From Agaricus subrufescens (Eukaryota > Basidiomycota > Agaricomycetes > Agaricales > Agaricaceae), in NCBI GenBank assembly GCA_029945375.1, contig CM057064.1:2542001-2606000 (forward strand): a stretch of DNA of 64,000 nt, given 5' to 3'. The position numbers and the translations under genes are program-made. The notes below the pieces were generated by a model. The model saw nothing but the letters and a program-made list of their open reading frames with translations, was not told the DNA's origin and ran no database searches. Shown here in pieces: positions 12,270-23,285 of this stretch. Within the stretch, counting starts at the first letter, position 1. Each line of letters opens with the position of its first letter.

Positions 12270-12690
12270 CAACTCTCACTACTGAGCGGATACAAAGTTT
12301 TACGTTTTACGCTCTGAAAAGAGATATACCGACGTCAGCACAGTGTTGACCCGAGGACACTGACGGCAACCCCGGAGGACAGGAGGAGCACCCTAACAAT
12401 TTTGCACTGGCCGTTTTCGTCGGACTGCATTGAATAGTTTTCGTAGGTCATGGTACTTCGTTATACAGTGTTAATTGGTGAGAGGTGAGGGCTATTAGTG
12501 ATATGCAAATCGATAGTTTGTGGTATACTACCGCACTACAATAACCCCTAGTCGTGTCAGTAACGCTTCATGATGACAGTGCACCCAGTGTCCAAACATG
12601 CCCCTGTTCAAACAATGCACAAGCTTCTATCATGCGTTCGCATACTCTCTTAATCTAGGCGAATTCCATAAGCACCACCTATGAACGGGG
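12270..12690. repeat. 3' flank of polyketide synthase remnant, duplicated at 36215-36640
   Basis: Sequence around ATACAAAGTTTTACG..GACGTCAGCAC..GTTGACCCG and onward matches 36215-36640. This shows that the duplicated segment includes more than 400 bases beyond the thioesterase end of the gene. Confidence 0.75.
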
Positions 12691-14540
12691 GTAACACCTA
12701 CATTATGTGGTTTGAAGGGCGTAAAATGATGCCCAGGGATACCCAGAATCCTTATAGGTTCGCCTGCGAGGCTCTTTCAACTGAGGATTGCGATTCGAGG
12801 ATCATTACGATCTGCCAGCCACTGTGGTACATCAGAGAATCCAGGAGGACTGAAGCCCTCCGACGAACGCAGGAGCACCAGGGGAGGACAAGTTCCCTCT
12901 GTTTCTCGAGGATTAGAAAAGCCGAGCATATTAGCGTTCAAGGTAAAAGGTGCCTTCACGAGGCATCTTAGATCGGTGTTGGTTCCTCGTGCATCAAGCT
13001 TGACAATGGAGTCAATGGGATCCTCCAGCAGAGGAACGTGATTGATAGGTTTAGGCAAATCGAGGAGGAGGATACGGCGGGTTACAACTCCTTTTTTGGC
13101 TAGTTGGAGGGACACCTCATACGCGACCACTCCTCCAAAAGACCAACCTGTGTGCTTTGTTGGTCAAGGACTCTTAGATAGGTACTTCGGATCATCGACC
13201 TTTTAGAATGACGGGACTGGTAACTACCCTCGCAATGTGATAGGCATAGACCGACGCCTTTTCGGTGACACTCTGCCGTTGTTCTGAAGAGATGAAATTG
13301 GAGTTATTGATTCCCCAGACCTGACGCCCTAAAGAGGGAACTCCATGATAGTAGCTGATCAATCCACTACCATTATGGATGAGAAAAAGTGGCAGCAACG
13401 ATGTAGTGGATCTTTGTAAAAGAAGTGAATATCCCCGAGTGCTTTATTGAGTCGGGCAGCAGTGGTCGGAGAAAGCGAGATCTTTGGTTTTGAGTCACCA
13501 TCAGTAGCGAGGTGCCTCGCATCTTCAGGAAGGATCGTTGGCTCTGGAGATCGAGACCTTTCGAAGGAAGGACAAGAGGCGAAATGGGATTGAACCGTCT
13601 TGGACGTTCGAAACGGATCAGGGACCTCGATGCCGGATCTGGTGTTGAATGCCGTAATTATCCGGGATGACGCTGATGCGCACAGACCCAATTCTTTGAA
13701 GTTGTCATCTTCACTGATATCTCCAACACAAGCATTCATAGCTGCTCCGGCTGTATGTTGAACATCCGCATCCTTATCTATCGTTTGTGGCGCCAGTGTC
13801 CTCCGACCCTCTTTAGCAAGACAATCTTGAGCGGCCCAATCGCTACTCGCTGGCTGGATGGATGCGAGCCCTGAATTCTGCAAATTTGCGGCAGGTGGTA
13901 GAAATCCAGCAGAAGTAGATGATGACAGTGTTTTAAAGACTGATGCCTGCGCTCGTCCCTGGTAGAGCCCCTGACACCGTGGACCACCCCCATCTTCAAG
14001 CTATCGAGTCGCATTTTGCGGAAGTGGATTCCTTTCAGCTGAGAAACAAGTGTTGGGGATAAGCGAGATTCACAGTGTATGCATCCGCAAGTACTGTGCC
14101 TTTAGGGGTAAACTGGCAATGGCTATAATCGACACTATAGGCCAATTCGTCCCCGGTTTCATTCGGAATCACTATGATGGAATCGATCCGGCTATATATA
14201 TATGCTTCGTTCACCCCATCTCGCAAATTCACCAAAAAAGCAGCGACTTGGAGAAGTGTATCAATGAAGGTATGGTGGATGTTTCGACGCTCAGACGACG
14301 CAGGGAGCTTGATAAACGCGTAGCCTTCCACTCCATAGTTGTCGATCCTCTAGCAATGTTGAGAGACAGTTGGATGATGTTAAAAGCAGGGAGGTGGTTA
14401 TCATGTGTGCAATGTCGGGGGTAGCACACAGGGCTTGCCAAGGCGATGCGCCTTTGAGTTCGTATCCAGGCAATCTTCTGATGATGAAGTGTGTCCAAAG
14501 TTGTACGGGAGCTGACAGAACTTTCGGTGACATCCCCTAA
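12690..14540 (-). pseudogene. Decayed polyketide synthase PT-ACP-TE remnant, copy 1
   Basis: Degraded duplicate of the open frame at 36527-40025. Fragments on the minus strand match it in order. The product-template part is at 14035-14331 (IHHTFIDTLLQVA, then NEAYIYSRIDSIIV). The ACP-like part is at 13359-13883 (ELGLCASAS), and the thioesterase part is at 12777-13400 (LIHNGSGLISYYHG, then VVAYEVSLQLAKKG). Frameshifts break it near 13880-14035, and a stop ends the thioesterase fragment at about 12777. About 0.9 kb present in copy 2 (38287-39195) is missing at 14337. The 5' end is cut off near 14540, where DUF2235-flank sequence begins. It cannot make a working enzyme. Like copy 2, it lacks the DSL serine of a normal acyl carrier protein. 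Confidence 0.82.
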
Positions 14541-14565
14541 GCAAATCACAATGCGGGCTCAACAT

Positions 14566-14800
14566 GGAAGGGTGTCCGCATGAGTGCCCGTACCTTTCTG
14601 TCAACCTTCCCTTTGTAAAGCTATTATAAGGTAGTTTGCGAATAAATTAAGTATAGACCTCCTTGCTCGTGTTCTCTATTCTCTGCTTAATGTTCAAATG
14701 CAATAATGCTTCACAATCTCTGATAATCCTTTGGGTGTTATGATATATTCTTTAAGCATATGAGTTGCCGCACGATGGACAACACAGATCTCGTTGAAAG
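14566..14800. repeat. Copy of DUF2235 3' flank fused to PKS remnant
   Basis: This matches 5262-5460 downstream of the intact DUF2235 gene (shared GGGTGTCC.CATGAGTGCCCG and TATAAGGTAGTTTGCGAAT). No DUF2235 coding sequence remains next to it; the polyketide synthase remnant ends about 25 bases earlier. It marks a segmental-duplication breakpoint. Confidence 0.7.
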
Positions 14801-14974
14801 CTATCAGTACCGCTTTCGGCCTTGGGTGGCCTTTAATACTTATTCTTCACCCCTTGGGAAGATGCATCATGCATGCCTCCTGTGGTCAAGACAGTGTGGG
14901 GCTCCGTTTAGCGTATACCCAATAAAACACCCTGGAGAATTCCACAAGTGTTTTAGTTACACTTGAACTTGAAC

Positions 14975-15245
14975 TCTGCAGCTACGCGGTGGTTTGCTAG
15001 TGCGTAACTCTGCACCACAGAACATTCTTTCAACGTCTCGCACTCGCAATGTCGCCTTCTTCTGGCTCAATGTAAGCCCATTCACAGGTGAGGAAAGTAG
15101 ATTCCATTGTCGCAATTGAAGTTTCAATGAAGACGTGGGAAGATTCACCTTAGTATATCACCGGCTGTGGCATCACTTCGTACACACAATGCCCCTTTGT
15201 CAGGGAACAATAGGACCCATGCTGCATTCAATTCGGCACCCCATT
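14975..15245. repeat. Upstream block of H2, repeated upstream of H3
   Basis: The block containing TTTCAATGAAGACGTGGGAAG and GGAACAATAGGAC recurs at about 16430-16690, just upstream of H3. The H genes were therefore duplicated with their promoters. A shorter trace (ACATGAGGAACAATAAGGC) lies upstream of H5 near 34740. Confidence 0.7.
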
Positions 15246-15310
15246 CGGGAGTACATGTGCCACACAAGGGGGTTTGCCGCTTATTGAAGCTCAATTAGCT
15301 CCTCCAACCC

Positions 15311-16247
15311 ATGACTGAACCACGGCCTTTGGTGTGTGTTTTTCTAAAGGTACGTTGTTGTGTGTCGTCTGTACGCTGTACTTTAACCCATCTTCTAGTT
15401 ACCACCCAATCACAGACTAGTCTCTCGGATACACGAGATAGCCTGTAATGAGGTTCTTCCTCAAGTGGACCGTCTAAATCGCGCTTTCGAAGCAGCTCAG
15501 GTCGCACATCCTTCCTCAGAAGCAAAGAAGATTTGGAAAGAGGCTCGAAAAACTGCCGCAAAAAGACTGTTAAAGCTACGAGAGGTCGCATTCAACAACT
15601 ACGCTGTCGCCGCTGCCTTCACTAGATTCCTGAGTGCTCTCAGTCACGAAAGATATGTATCTGAAACCTATAAGGCACTTCAACGTAATACTCGTCAAGC
15701 TGTAGAGGATGCCGGTATCGCACAGGCAGCAATGATTCAATTTCGGGAAGACTTTAGAATTGCTATAAACCAAGTCACAATTCTAATGAATGATGGTAAG
15801 TTCTCTAATTTTGACGCTACTATGTATCTAAGTCAATGTATATTAGATGCCAAGGAAACCTCCTCGTTGGCTGCTGAGAGCAATCAAAGTATTTTAAAGA
15901 TAGCCACCGCTGTTGAAGAATGCGGAGCGCTACTGGAAGAATTTAGTGACGAATTCACGGAGGTAAAGCAACAGGGTTCTCCTGACCACGATAACCACCC
16001 ATCGGATGAAGAGTTTCGGATAGTACAAGAAAAATGGTTGGCGTTTCAGGAAATCGCAGAACTCCTTCAGCTGGAGTGGGAAGATTTAATAGATCAAGTG
16101 CGAGGTCACTTGGAGGGGCACGAACCCCCTATGACGCCCCCTAATGAGCCGACTGGTCCAACAATACCTTCAAGTCCTTCAAAGAACCAAGGAATTCCGT
16201 TCTGGCGCAAATTCCTCCGGATTATCTTGTCCTGCTTTTCGTCGTAG
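15311..16247 (+). CDS. Helical protein H2 (unknown family)
   Basis: Intact paralogue of H1: exons 15311-15331, 15399-15795 and 15847-16247, giving 272 aa. The first exon encodes MTEPRPL, identical to H1. The second intron (15796-15846) is 51 nt long, has no in-frame stop and sits exactly where the H1 intron is. The protein is rich in Ala, Glu and Leu and probably all-helical (IHEIACNEVLPQVDRL, then ESNQSILKIATAVEECGALL). It carries the acidic block PSDEEFRIVQEKW, the linker HEPPMTPPNEP and the tail PFWRKFLRIILSC. No enzyme motif is visible. Function unknown; conserved gene structure and an open frame beside decaying relatives suggest it is still used. Confidence 0.72.
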
Positions 16248-16779
16248 ACGATTACTTAAATAGACGATTTTAGCGACTGTATCTACGTTCTATTACTCAC
16301 AATGTTAAATTTTATTTGCACCGCGGCACCCAACTATCGTAAATTTGTGATCAAAAATCTTGTAATAAATCTATCTCTATCTGCAACTCAGCGGATAATT
16401 GGAGATTACTACAACTATCGTAGAACTTGAACTTTCCAGCTGCACGGCAACCTGCTTGCACGTAGCCACAACCCAGAAACCAACCTTTTCTTGTCTTGTA
16501 CTTGTGGTCTCAAGTGAAACCCATTAACGGGTGAAGAAGATAAATTCCATTACCGTAGTCAGAGTTTCAATGAAGACGTGGGAAGACTCAACTTTATCTA
16601 TCACTGTGTGTGGTGTGACTACATGGCCTCTTTATCAAGGAACAATAGGACACATGTTGCATTTGATTAGGCGTACATTTGCAAAAAGAAGGATTTAGAC
16701 TCTTGTTTAATCCTCCTTTCCTCCCCTCAACCTGAGCATCCACTCCGCTTCGATCCGCTTACTTTCTTTCTATAGAACC

Positions 16780-17798
16780 ATGGTCAGCCCAGCCGAACCC
16801 CTAATTTGCACATCTATCAGAGTACACTCCTCTACTTCATCACCATAAGCTCTGTTGACTGCATTTTTAGCACCCACTGCAATTACAACTCTTTTTCCGC
16901 TTGAAAGAAATAAGGCCTGTTTTTCTGGACCAATTAGACCACCTATACTTTGTTCTTCAAGCAGCTCAGACCAAGGACTCATCGACGGAGGCCTTACAAA
17001 TCCTGCAACATGCTCAGACACTAGCAGGAGAGAGGATTGAGGCACTTCCTAAAACTATTCTTTGTAGTTTGGAATTTGCAGCAGATTACATTGGATTGTT
17101 GGAAATGCTTAGAATATGGCAGAATCATCGGTCTGCCCTGAGGTTTGTCAAAACTGGTGCCTCTGTCTGTGTAGAGGATGCGGAAAAGTCGATGAAAGCA
17201 ATGAATGAATTTCAGGATGCATTAAGCAACACTATCAACCAAATCACAAGTGTCATGAAAGCTAACACTAGTACGCCTTCTTTTACTCACATCTCTAAAG
17301 ACTCTGATTAATGTACATGAACAGAAGTGGCATACAAACCTGCCACTGTTTGCCACAGAGAACATCCAGGCTATCTCGGAGATCTATAGTGCAATTGACG
17401 AGTGTGATGGAGTGTTACAAGAATGTTGAGATTATTATGAGTAGACAATGAAGCAGGCTTCAGATGAGGATCTACTCCTAAGCAACTCTCCATCTGAAGA
17501 AGAGATACAAATAATGCAAGAGAAGTGGCAAATGTTCCTGAGGGTCATGAAGTCGGACAATCTTTTGGATGGCTGGACAGCTTTAAAATGGAGTATGAAA
17601 ACTTTTCCTGGTCAGTCAAGGCTACTGCCAGTTAGTGAAGCCATTGTTCCTCCTTCTCAACCCTCACCAAGAGACAAATTAAACCTGTCAATTTGGTGGA
17701 GGTTCTTCCGATGGCCAGTATGCAACCACTCCAAAGATACAAATGAAAAATCTGGGAGGACGCAGTGGCCTAAATGCACCAAATGCTGCTTTGCCTAA
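16780..17798 (+). pseudogene. Helical protein H3, broken by stops
   Basis: Member of the second H subfamily, closest to H4. Exon 1 at 16780-16821 encodes MVSPAEPLICTSIR. Exon 2 begins after the AG near 16871 with HPLQLQL, and the third part starts near 17326. Two stops interrupt exon 3: TGA at 17427-17429 and TAG at 17442-17444. Each sits where H4 has a sense codon, and the first is best explained as a C-to-T change in an Arg codon. Beyond them the frame reopens and keeps the family blocks (SPSEEEIQIMQEKW, then a PP-rich linker and SIWWRFFRW). Its 3' flank is interrupted by the Copia element at 18020. It is probably not functional unless it acts as a truncated product. Confidence 0.75.
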
Positions 17799-18024
17799 TT
17801 GTTCTGAAAAGCTCTCATCCATGCAAAAAGTCTCCTGGCATCCCAGCTGTCTTTCAGCAAAAACTTTTCACTAGTCATTAGATGCTTTGGATACATCAGT
17901 GGCCTTGACAATCTTGACCACAGGAGATGAATATCAGGCTGTGGTCATTTTTAGTATGCTGTATTTAAACTTATTTGCAGGCTACTGTACATCTCGTGGT
18001 AATATGGCTTCAAGGTGAACTTCT

Positions 18025-18388
18025 TGTTGATAAAGCAGTGCTGCTACCTGCAGCATGGAGACGGATAGACTCACATTGCTATGATTCCTAAACAGTAGGA
18101 GGATTGCAGGTGGAAGATAGAGGTTGTAGAGCTTGGTAAAGCTAGTAGAGTGAAGCAGAGAGAAACTGAACTGATATTCTATGGAATACATATAGGGTTT
18201 ATATACTCAACAGAGAACCTCATATTTGTAAAGGGTATTGTGAAACATACAAGTAAAACAGGGGTCCGCAGAAGGAGTCCATAGTAAACATGCATAAAAC
18301 AATTAAAAAGATGTGGCATAGTGCATAGTGTACAGTAGTTGCTCATACACGTCATACTGAGCGTATAACTTGAGGTATTTCATCAACA
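18025..18388 (-). repeat. Copia 3' LTR (left)
   Basis: Begins TGTTGA and ends TCAACA on the plus strand, a perfect 6-bp inverted terminus. It matches 30798-31161 over its full 364 bp. Because the element runs on the minus strand this is its 3' LTR. Confidence 0.93.
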
Positions 18389-18397
18389 CTCCTCCTT
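18389..18397 (-). other. Copia polypurine tract
   Basis: On the minus strand AAGGAGGAG abuts the 3' LTR, the place expected for the primer of plus-strand DNA synthesis. Confidence 0.7.
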
Positions 18398-18405
18398 GAG
18401 TAGAC

Positions 18406-20170
18406 TACTGTTCATGCAATCCTAACATAGGGCAGAACATATTAAACTTGTTTTTCTTGAGATTTTTGGTCATGATGTCAGCAGGATTTTCTTGACCATC
18501 AATCCAGTCAATTTTGATCCGCTTTTCCTCAAGAAGGTTCTGAATATAGTGAAAGCAAATATCAATATGTTTAGATCACTTTTCTTGGACTTCTGAGGTG
18601 GCCCAAAATAGGCTTCCCAAATTATCTCCATAGAGAAGGGGTATGTCAATGTCAAAACCTACTTTGGTAAGAAGTTGGGACATCCAGACAAGTTGTCATG
18701 AACAATCAGAGAGAGCCATATATTCAGCTTCTGTTGATGAAAGTGCAACAGTTTTTTGTTTGCAACTCAACCAAGATACTGGACCATCAGTGAGTGTGCA
18801 AAAGTTGCTGGTGATTGATTTCTGGTCTTCAGGATCAGATGCCCAATCAGAATCTGAATAAGCAATTATACCAGAATTCAAGTTACCATCAAACTCAAGA
18901 ACTCTATTTTTGGTACTGTTGAGATACCGTAGTAAATGCATTCCAGTGGTATAATGTTCCTTGTTAGGTTTTACCATCTGTTGCAATAATTTTACAACTG
19001 CAAATGCAATGTCTGGTCGAGATCTGATCATAAGATACATCAAGGATCCAACTAATTGCTGGTATTTTTGCCTGAATTCAGGTTTAGGCATTTTGTCGGT
19101 GTTACGGCCCCAGCCATTTTACGTGTGAAAATATACGTTTAATGCAGTTAGGTGCCCATCGATAAGATGTCCTCAATTTTATATTTTTTATATTTTTTAT
19201 ATTTTATTTTCCACATTCACACCAATCTAGTCTCTTCATTGGAAGTAGAGAACACAAAACCTTTCAGTAATGGTGTTTCTTCAGATCCAGATTTAATTCC
19301 GAATTGATCAAGTACTTTCTGAAGGTACTTCTGCTGATGCAGAAAGACTTTTTGATGAGGTCTATCTCTAGAGATTTGCATCCTGAGGAACTCAGTCATT
19401 TTGCCTTGATCACGACATTCCCATTTGGTAGAAAACTTTAGCTTCAACTCTTGGAGGAGCTTAGAATTCTTTTTGCCTAAAAAGGCTACGTCATCAATAT
19501 AAACTACAGTGATAACTAGTTCACGAGTTTTAGGATGTCAATAATAATATACGCCTGCATTGGACTTACGTCAGGTAAAACCGATTTCTGTCGTACTGGC
19601 AGTGAGTTCTTTCCACCAGCTTAGTCCAGCTTGTTTAAGGCCATATAGGGCACAGCATAATCTCCAGACTTTATTTTCCTTTCCAGGAACTCTAAATCCT
19701 TCAGGTTGCAACATATAGATTTCTTCATCCAGTTTGCCATAAAGATAGGCTGTTTTAACGTCAACACTGAACATATCCCAATCTTCCATGGCAACAACAC
19801 CAAAAACAAGATGAGCAGTTTTGTAGCAGACTACTGGAGAGAATAATTCATTATAGTCAATTCCCTCAACTTGAGAGAATCCTTTAGCAACCAGTTGAGC
19901 CTGAAGGTAACCATCACTCTTCTCATTAAATACCAATCTATTTTTAATGGTTCTTCAACCTTTTGGAAGATCCACTAATTCATAGACACCTCTTTGTTGT
20001 AGGGCTTTTAATTCCTCTAAACAAGCGTCAATCCATTTTTTGCGCATTGCCACAGGCAATTGTGACAAGTCCTTGAATTGGACCGGTGTTTGGATTTTGT
20101 TTGCAAGTTCGAAGAGAAAGTTATTTAACCTTACTCCTCCTTCTCTGAGAAGAACTTGAATATCCTCCAT
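18406..20170 (-). pseudogene. Copia reverse transcriptase and RNase H remnant
   Basis: Minus-strand fragments of the RVT_2 reverse transcriptase are at 20170-19217 (ELVDLPKG; LVAKGFSQVEGIDY; the catalytic YIDD motif near 19500). RNase H is at 19091-18406 (YSDSDWASDPED; SSTEAEYMALSDCS; SKHIDI). Stops include TGA at 19955-19957, 18696-18698 and 18576-18578, each at a position where Copia proteins usually have Arg, consistent with CGA to TGA changes. A 139-bp A element splits the segment at 19100-19238. The B element at 20214-21566 separates it from the upstream integrase part. No active enzyme is possible. Confidence 0.88.
19100..19238 (+). mobile_element. Short deletion derivative of element A
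   Basis: A 139-bp insertion starts TGTTACGGCCCCAGCC and ends CTAGTCTCTTCA. Its first 55 and last 60 bases match the two ends of the full A element at 24408-25788; the middle 1.2 kb is missing. Flanks are TCGG (19096-19099) and TTGG (19239-19242), a 4-bp target duplication with one change. Confidence 0.8.
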
Positions 20171-20213
20171 TCAGTCATCATTGTCATCCTCCTCCTGGTT
20201 TGGAGTAGGGCGT

Positions 20214-21566
20214 TATAGAGGTAGTAAATGAAACGTTAAGGGTGTATCTAGTTTAATAAATACACCACACTTCACTAACTAGTACTCGTAAATGCAAGTT
20301 TGTGGGGAGATATTCAAGAGAAAAGGTTATTTCGAAAATAAAAGGTTAATAAAGAAGGAATTCCAAATCAAAGAATCCTCAAACTTGTTCTAGCTACAAA
20401 TGGGTTGAAGGGCTACATGAACTTTGAACTCTAGCTACTGCACTGTAGCCAAGCTAAGTTGCACCAATGACATTTAATGAAGAGCTGCGATGATCTAACT
20501 CGCCAGTTATCCACCGACTCCGCAATTACAACTCAAGCTAGCACCGACTTACACCTCTGGTGGATATAAGCATGCGATGATAGCCTAGCTAGTCTCTTAA
20601 ACTATCATACCACTGGCAACTTAGTGAATTCTCTGAATGGGTAGCGTCTCTGACGTGAACTGCTGAACTAGTCTGGGTCTTTCTAGAAGCTCTCTCACAA
20701 GCTAGTTGTTATTCACTTATTAGATCGCTACTTTACAAATCACGATCCTCAAAGCTAGATGTGGGCAGGAGATTGCTTGCCTTTCTTGACGCTAGCTAGA
20801 GGGTTTTTATATTCACATTATGCATACAAATATTAACAAAGTAGTTCTACTATTACTAAGGGTATCATATGGACTGGGCTGAGGGTATGGATAGATCCTA
20901 TCCGCACCAATAATCATGGTTGGAGCAGATGCTGCCTGACGTCGCTTAGCACCTTACCCCTTCTAGCTAACAATGGTAGCTAGTCTTCATTGTGCTACCC
21001 CTGGCATCCACATGAGTACGTTGTCAGGTTTCAGAATGCTGAAGGCCGCTTGGCTAAATGTTCTACCCATTCAGATTCGTTATCGATATGTGATGAGAAT
21101 CCTAATTGGTGATATGTCTGGCTAGCTAGTGGGTCCACGATAATCTGATGGGATTTCAGCTTGCTAGTTTGCGTGATAGCCGTTCCCTATCCGAGCCGAT
21201 GTCTTCTGTGGGTCAACTGCTTAGAATAGTATATCTCTGGATGAGTGATCTGTAGTTTAGCTAAGCATAAATCGATCTTTCGTCTAGGTAGCTAGAGTGT
21301 CACTGTCGTATTTCAGCCTAGCTAGTTGTTATCCCCAGATCTAATGCCTCTACTCAGATCATTCCTGGTAGCTAGTGACTATATTTGCCTTACACAGTAC
21401 AGTTTTCCCGTATAAGAGTCAAGGCGGGTTTATTAGACTACAAGATATACTATGGAGGTGTCGAGAGATGCTTAGGTTCTGACCCTGCACCTTAGCTAGT
21501 GGGTGTTATACCCTTGTAAATACTAGCTAGTACATTTCTACACGTAAAACGGCATGGGCCGTATCA
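20214..21566 (-). mobile_element. Element B, copy 1 (LTR-like, 1353 bp)
   Basis: Insertion within Copia pol, flanked by a perfect 4-bp duplication GCGT (20210-20213, 21567-21570). Read on the minus strand it begins TGATACGGCCCATGCC and ends CTACCTCTATA (the last TG/CA-type dinucleotide mutated), as an LTR would. It encodes no protein I can recognise. The interior contains at least 15 AGCTAG or CTAGCT sites, far above chance. It is best read as a solo LTR of a Gypsy-like element, or a non-autonomous element. Confidence 0.8.
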
Positions 21567-23285
21567 GCGTGATCTGAATTGTACGGGGGGTATTTCAGTG
21601 CCATGTTCTTTTTCCCAATCTTCAGCCCTTTGTTGGGCTTCATCAAATCATTGGCAAATTTCTTTGTGATGTTCAGTGACATCATTGTTAGGAAGTCTGG
21701 CTTTCTGACGATCAGATCTAGAAGGAACTCTATTTCTGATCCATTCATCCATTTCTGGTAAGAAGGGTTGTTTCTCATAATCCCAAAGAATCTTAGCTGG
21801 CGGTTTATGGCCATAGACATTATCTGGATGGTTAGGAACTTGAGATTCTCTTTCCAATTGTTGGAGTGGAGGTCTTTCTGATTCATCAGGTGGTGATTCT
21901 GCATGCCTTTTTCCTCTATTCCATTGTGGCTTTTCCTGGTGTGGAATTTGCCGTGGTCTGGAGGGACCAGGTGATGGAGGAGGTGATCTCAGTGGTGATA
22001 CCGGAGGATCAGGCAGATTATGAGGAGGTTGCTGCAGTGCAGCAGGTGGAGGACCCAGCGGAGGGTCATGAGGATGTGAAGGACTATGTAAGTCCAGAGT
22101 TTCATTGTTTGTTCTTCAGGGATGAATCCCTGGAAAGTTCCTCATCAACTTGTTTTTTGAGGTTACTTGGTTTAGATGACAAGCATTTAGGAAAGTATGA
22201 TTCATCAAATATGGCATGTGGGCCAATAAACACAGTGTTATTTTTAGTGTGTCTGATGAACTTGTAATTTGTGCCATCATAGCCAACAAATAACATTAAT
22301 TCAGAATGTGCAGAGAGTTTATCCTGTTGGATCTCATCTGGTAAATACATGTGTGCACCACATCCAAATACTCAGATTAAGGACAAGTTTGGTTTGGTTC
22401 CAAAGAACAATTCAAATGGTGTTTTCCATTTTAACTGTTGCATTGGAGTGCAATTATAGATATAGACTACATATGACATAGAGAATTCCCAATAAGAGTC
22501 TGGGAGGCATGCCTGCAACTGTAATGCTTGTGATTTCTCATGCAAGGTTTTATTAAGTCATTCTGCATGACCGTTCTGTTGATGAACGTGGGGTGACAAC
22601 ATTTCATGCTGAATTCCATTTGCTGCTAGATATTCTTTGAGAACTCTGCTAGTATATTCTCCTCCTCAATCAGTACATAGTCGTACGACTTTCTGGCCAG
22701 TAGACATAGCCAAGAATGTCAAGATATTTTTCATCTGATTTGGAGCTTTGCTTTTCTTGGATAATGTGACAATGAAGGCGACACCAGAGTAGTTGTCCAT
22801 TATAGTCATAATCCATTTATAGCAATGATATGATAACACCGGTAGTTTGAACAGGTTGGAATGAACCAGTTCAAGAATCTTTTTAGCATGGCTTTCAGAT
22901 GGTGGAAATTGTTTTTGGGTTAATTTACTCTTAACACAACCATTGCAAATCCCTTTAGATTTCAGAATCGTAATTCTGGGTACTCCTTGAGTTTCCTCAC
23001 AGAATCAATTCAGTACAAAATCAGAAGGATGTCCTAATTGATGATGCCAAGTTTGATAATCAGCAGGCTAGAGTGCTTTCGCAAACTCTTTAGGGTGTTT
23101 CTTTACAATCCTAGAAAGGACAGCTGGGATATTTTGGTAATGCCTAGAGACACTGCTCATTACAGCACGATTATCTTTATCTCAAAATGTATGTAACTTT
23201 GCATTGGCTTCTAATCTCAGGCCTGACTGCAATAATTGGCTGGCCAAGATGAGCTGCATATGTGTACCTTTGATATAGAAAACAG
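21567..23285 (-). pseudogene. Copia integrase remnant
   Basis: Minus-strand reading gives the GAG-pre-integrase zinc region (WHHQLGHPSD, then ICNGCVKSKLT) near 22930-23060. The integrase core follows (IMDNYSGVAF; SPHVHQQNGHAE; PDSYWEFSMSY), then the post-integrase block VGYDGTNYKFI at about 22260. Stops are TGA at 23005-23007, 22558-22560 and 22372-22374, plus others. Most replace Arg codons that are conserved in Copia (for example the AERLN motif). The fragment lies between two B insertions. Confidence 0.87.
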
